In this document: positions 14,306-14,366 of the stretch, one piece after another
Layout: each line of letters starts with the position of its first letter
How positions within the stretch are numbered: position 1 is the first letter of the stretch
NCBI GenBank assembly: GCA_028688175.1
Contig: JAQTYS010000041.1
Span: 1 to 14,366 of the forward strand
Reading direction: 5' to 3'
DNA: 14,366 nt
DNA from: Methanothrix sp.
Lineage (GTDB): Archaea > Halobacteriota > Methanosarcinia > Methanotrichales > Methanotrichaceae
Made by a program: the position numbers and the translations under genes
The notes under the pieces: model-generated
Database searches by the model: none
Told to the model about the DNA's origin: nothing
Seen by the model: the letters and a program-made list of their open reading frames with translations, nothing else

Positions 14306-14366
14306 ATTCTGCTGCTTAAAGAATCAAATTGTCATCGATTCTTACCCCATAGTTATATTTGCGGCT

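Noticed and set aside
1..14366. Similar TATA/TTGCGGC-containing stretches at both window ends (about 9-24 and 14352-14366)
   Set aside because: The match is short and mostly A/T promoter-like sequence; it does not support a terminal repeat, an element boundary or circularity.

Overview
The window looks like chromosome of a methanogenic archaeon. It encodes a proteasome-activating nucleotidase (PAN), an archaeal-type S-adenosylmethionine synthetase, a coenzyme F420-binding FrhB domain and many Fe-S proteins. Start sites have TATA-like boxes about 25-50 bases upstream. A Methanothrix/Methanosarcinales-type host is plausible from the gene style, but this is inference and no rRNA or other marker is present. 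No mobile element, CRISPR array, tRNA or rRNA was seen.

Region 1-326 has no convincing protein gene. It holds a GC-rich, hairpin-rich block (about 61-180) bounded by AT-rich DNA. Next, on the minus strand, is a QueG-like double [4Fe-4S] protein (327-1130). Divergent from it is a tight three-gene operon (1253-5140): a NuoE/HydC-like subunit, a NuoF/HydB-like flavoprotein with an added two-cluster ferredoxin tail, and a chimera joining a NuoG/HydA-type [2Fe-2S] plus 2x[4Fe-4S] module to an FrhB F420 domain. The layout copies the electron-bifurcating HydABC hydrogenase, but the hydrogenase head is replaced by an F420 oxidoreductase head. This predicts a soluble NAD(P)/ferredoxin/F420 bifurcating or confurcating enzyme and is the main discovery candidate.

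The middle (5188-9039) is conserved archaeal housekeeping: a small methanogen protein of unknown function, metK (minus), PAN (plus), and an MscS-type mechanosensitive channel (plus).

The right part (9114-14237) is entirely on the minus strand. One two-gene unit has an acylphosphatase-like/coiled-coil protein followed by an exported transglutaminase-like protein. A second unit has an AI-2E family membrane protein, an AAA+ ATPase, and a PhnP-like metallo-beta-lactamase-fold hydrolase. Several starts were moved from the longest open frame to internal ATGs, on the basis of ribosome-binding sites, promoter spacing and family alignment recalled from memory.
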